A stretch of 22,611 bases of DNA from an uncultured Eubacteriales bacterium. Lineage in GTDB: Bacteria; Bacillota; Clostridia; Oscillospirales; Oscillospiraceae. The notes under the pieces are model-generated. The model saw nothing but the letters and a program-made list of their open reading frames with translations. It did no database searches and was not told the DNA's origin. Position numbers and translations under genes: made by a program. The DNA is taken from assembly GCA_958427375.1 (NCBI GenBank), contig CAUABY010000007.1, positions 1 to 22,611 of the forward strand. The letters run 5' to 3'. Shown here one piece after another: positions 21,381 to 22,611 of this stretch (positions are counted from its first letter, which is position 1; each line of letters starts with the position of its first letter).

Positions 21381-21603
21381 AAAAAAATACGCCTTCATCC
21401 CCGCAAAAAGGGACGAAAGCATAACTTCCGCGGTACCACCCAGATTCGGCACAGCCGCACTCGAAAAGCCTTTAACGCAGCCGCGCGCCGGTGATTGGCC
21501 GGATGCTCCGGGGCGAACCAAGCGCGTACACTCCAAGGGGCTTGCAGCCGGTGACCCCTACTCTCTGCCGAATGTTGACGGCGCTATTTTCCCGTTCATA
21601 GCA
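21381..21603 (-). promoter_or_regulatory. T-box riboswitch for phenylalanine upstream of pheST
   Basis: On the - strand the T-box sequence GGTGGTACCGCGG (21428-21440) pairs with the CCA end of uncharged tRNA. The terminator follows it: CTTTCGTCCC (21410-21419) with GGGATGAAGG (21392-21401), wobble pairs allowed, then seven T residues (21381-21387). Stem I features AGAGAGTAGGGG and GGCTGCAAGCCCC lie upstream (about 21532-21566). TTC at 21515-21517, followed by G, is the likely Phe specifier codon. Low phenylalanine would let transcription continue into pheS-pheT. Confidence 0.93.
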
Positions 21604-21609
21604 AAAGTT

Positions 21610-21638
21610 AGAATAACACATTTCTCACCGCTTTGCAA
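21610..21638 (-). promoter_or_regulatory. Promoter of the T-box-pheS-pheT transcript
   Basis: On the - strand TTGCAA (21633-21638), 17 nt and TATTCT (21610-21615), placing the transcript start near 21603, in front of T-box stem I. Confidence 0.65.
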
Positions 21639-21722
21639 GAGAATTTTTGCGCCTTTTCTGCCCGCGGGCGGCGGAAAATGCCGCTTTATTCGGACAATCC
21701 GCCTTTTGTGGCAAAATCGCGT

Positions 21723-21751
21723 TTGACTATTGCGCGGGCGGTGATTATAAT
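21723..21751 (+). promoter_or_regulatory. Promoter of the lipoprotein gene
   Basis: TTGACT (21723-21728), a 17-nt spacer and a perfect TATAAT (21746-21751), diverging from the pheST promoter. Confidence 0.78.
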
Positions 21752-21802
21752 AAGCCAAGGTGCATACAGTTGTGGTACAAGACTATTTTAGGAGACTGCA
21801 CC

Positions 21803-22363
21803 ATGAAAAAACTGTATCTGCCGCTTTTACTCTGCTTTACCCTGCTGCTGACCGCCTGCGGCGGCGCTTCCGCGCGCGGCGAGGTGGAGAAGATTTCCGC
21901 GTCACTTAACGAGCTGTACGGGCTGAATTTTACCGCGCGCATACGCGCCGAGTACGATGACCGCAGTGCTGAGTTCACGCTTGACTACACCGAGGACGCT
22001 GACGGCTGCCGCGTGACCGTGACCTCGCCGGAGATTATCAAGGGCGTGAGCGCGCACATCAGCACCGGCGAGACCGCGCTTGAATATGACGGTGTGGCGC
22101 TCGACACTGGGATGCTGGACGATTTTGGGCTCTCCCCCTTGTCGGCGCTGCCCATCCTTGTTGACGCTATGCGCGGCGCATACATTGACAGCGCCTGGGA
22201 AGAGGGCGAGGAGCTTGTGGCGGTGTTCATCCCCTCCGACGAGCTTAGCGCGGAGGTGCATTTTGACAAGTACACGAAGCTGCCCGTGAGCGCGGAGCTG
22301 GCCTCCGGCGGGCGCGTGCGTGTATTTGCCGAGATAAGCGGCTGGAACCAGCTAAATCGTTGA
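21803..22363 (+). CDS. Small lipoprotein upstream of alr
   Basis: A 186-residue lipoprotein starting at ATG 21803 behind AGGAGA. The signal peptide MKKLYLPLLLCFTLLL ends in the lipobox LTAC with Cys19. The mature part is beta-rich (LNFTARIRAEYDDRSAEFTLDYTE, CRVTVTSPEIIKGVSAHI, LVAVFIPSDELSAEVHFD) and looks like the lipid- or polymer-binding small lipoproteins of Gram-positives, possibly LolA-like; I cannot assign a family firmly. In B. subtilis a lipoprotein gene (ydcC) also precedes alr, so the neighbourhood may be conserved. No clear terminator lies before alr, so both may share a transcript. Confidence 0.85.
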   Translation: MKKLYLPLLLCFTLLLTACGGASARGEVEKISASLNELYGLNFTARIRAEYDDRSAEFTLDYTEDADGCRVTVTSPEIIKGVSAHISTGETALEYDGVALDTGMLDDFGLSPLSALPILVDAMRGAYIDSAWEEGEELVAVFIPSDELSAEVHFDKYTKLPVSAELASGGRVRVFAEISGWNQLNR

Positions 22364-22431
22364 CAAAGTCAAAATGGCTTTGCCAACAGTAGGGCTTTTA
22401 TTACGTTTTTTATACGGGGTTGGCTATTCAC

Positions 22432-22611
22432 ATGAACGATTTACAAAAGAGAACCTGGGCTGAAATCAGCCTTGCAAACATCCGGCACAACTATGAGGCC
22501 ATCCGCGCCTCTCTGCCCGCGGGCTGCCGCTTTTTGGGCGTGGTGAAGGCCGACGCCTACGGACACGGGGCGGTGCCCGTCGCGAAGGCGGCGCTGGAGG
22601 CGGGGGCGGAT
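22432..22611 (+). CDS. alr: Alanine racemase, N-terminal 60 residues (cut by window end)
   Basis: The frame from ATG 22432 runs off the window. It encodes TWAEISLANIRHNYEAI, then FLGVVKADAYGHGAV, whose Lys is the PLP-binding catalytic residue of alanine racemases; it makes D-alanine for peptidoglycan. The ribosome site is weak (GGGGTTGG about 10 nt upstream). Together with murI in this window it supplies cell-wall D-amino acids. Confident on family, partial by truncation at the window edge. Confidence 0.93.
   Translation, partial: MNDLQKRTWAEISLANIRHNYEAIRASLPAGCRFLGVVKADAYGHGAVPVAKAALEAGAD

Noticed and set aside
21366..21536. 57-codon N-terminal extension of pheS
   Set aside because: It translates the T-box leader; the normal PheS N-terminus starts at 21365 after AGGAG.
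1..22611. CRISPR arrays, insertion sequences, prophage, tRNA or rRNA genes
   Set aside because: I saw no repeat-spacer pattern, transposase, integrase or cloverleaf-like sequence on either strand by reading; a covariance search was not possible.

Overview
The window looks like chromosomal DNA of a moderately GC-rich, low-accessory Clostridia, most likely an Oscillospirales-type gut anaerobe. The evidence is the gene set and its neighbourhoods: a T-box leader ahead of pheST, the murI-DUF1934-argS order, an IreB (UPF0297) protein, a DegV protein, GreA, LepA, Gram-positive lipoproteins, strong AGGAGG ribosome binding sites and many intrinsic terminators. The taxonomic call is inference; there is no rRNA gene. 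I saw no tRNA gene, insertion sequence, phage gene or CRISPR array.

Layout. 1-130: end of an off-window transcript (terminator). 131-2976: a sodium:solute symporter gene (-) diverges from a marR-degV operon (+); two identical-type dyads flank the marR promoter. 3054-3167: a 37-residue membrane peptide with its own promoter and terminator. 3253-6529 (-): XRE regulator - lepA - two half-size chromate transporters, translationally coupled in part. 6757-7755 (+): phosphate acetyltransferase interrupted by one in-frame TAG. 7929-8267: an AT-rich small secreted or membrane protein. 8335-9912: a DUF4097-like lipoprotein (-) diverging from a MerR regulator (+); the intergenic region holds a textbook MerR-type promoter (19-bp spacer with the dyad inside it) reading into the lipoprotein. 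9918-12018: tadA, then a zinc-ribbon/membrane/transglutaminase-like protein. 12170-12902: an XRE regulator and a stand-alone Spo0A-C-like small protein, sharing an upstream motif. 12962-15951 (-): murI-DUF1934-argS. 16162-17089 (+): an unknown small protein with greA. 17216-17458 (-): ireB with its own promoter. 17628-21603 (-): Phe T-box, pheS, and an enlarged pheT that seems to carry a duplicated OB-like domain. 21803-22611 (+): a lipoprotein and the start of alr.

Most genes are housekeeping (translation, tRNA modification, cell-wall D-amino acids, acetate metabolism). The observations most worth checking are the in-frame amber codon in pta, the PheT domain duplication, the predicted MerR-controlled lipoprotein circuit, the MarR-DegV pair with twin operators (possible fatty-acid sensing), and the single-domain Spo0A-like protein. 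I did not find a clear multi-gene system of a new kind.
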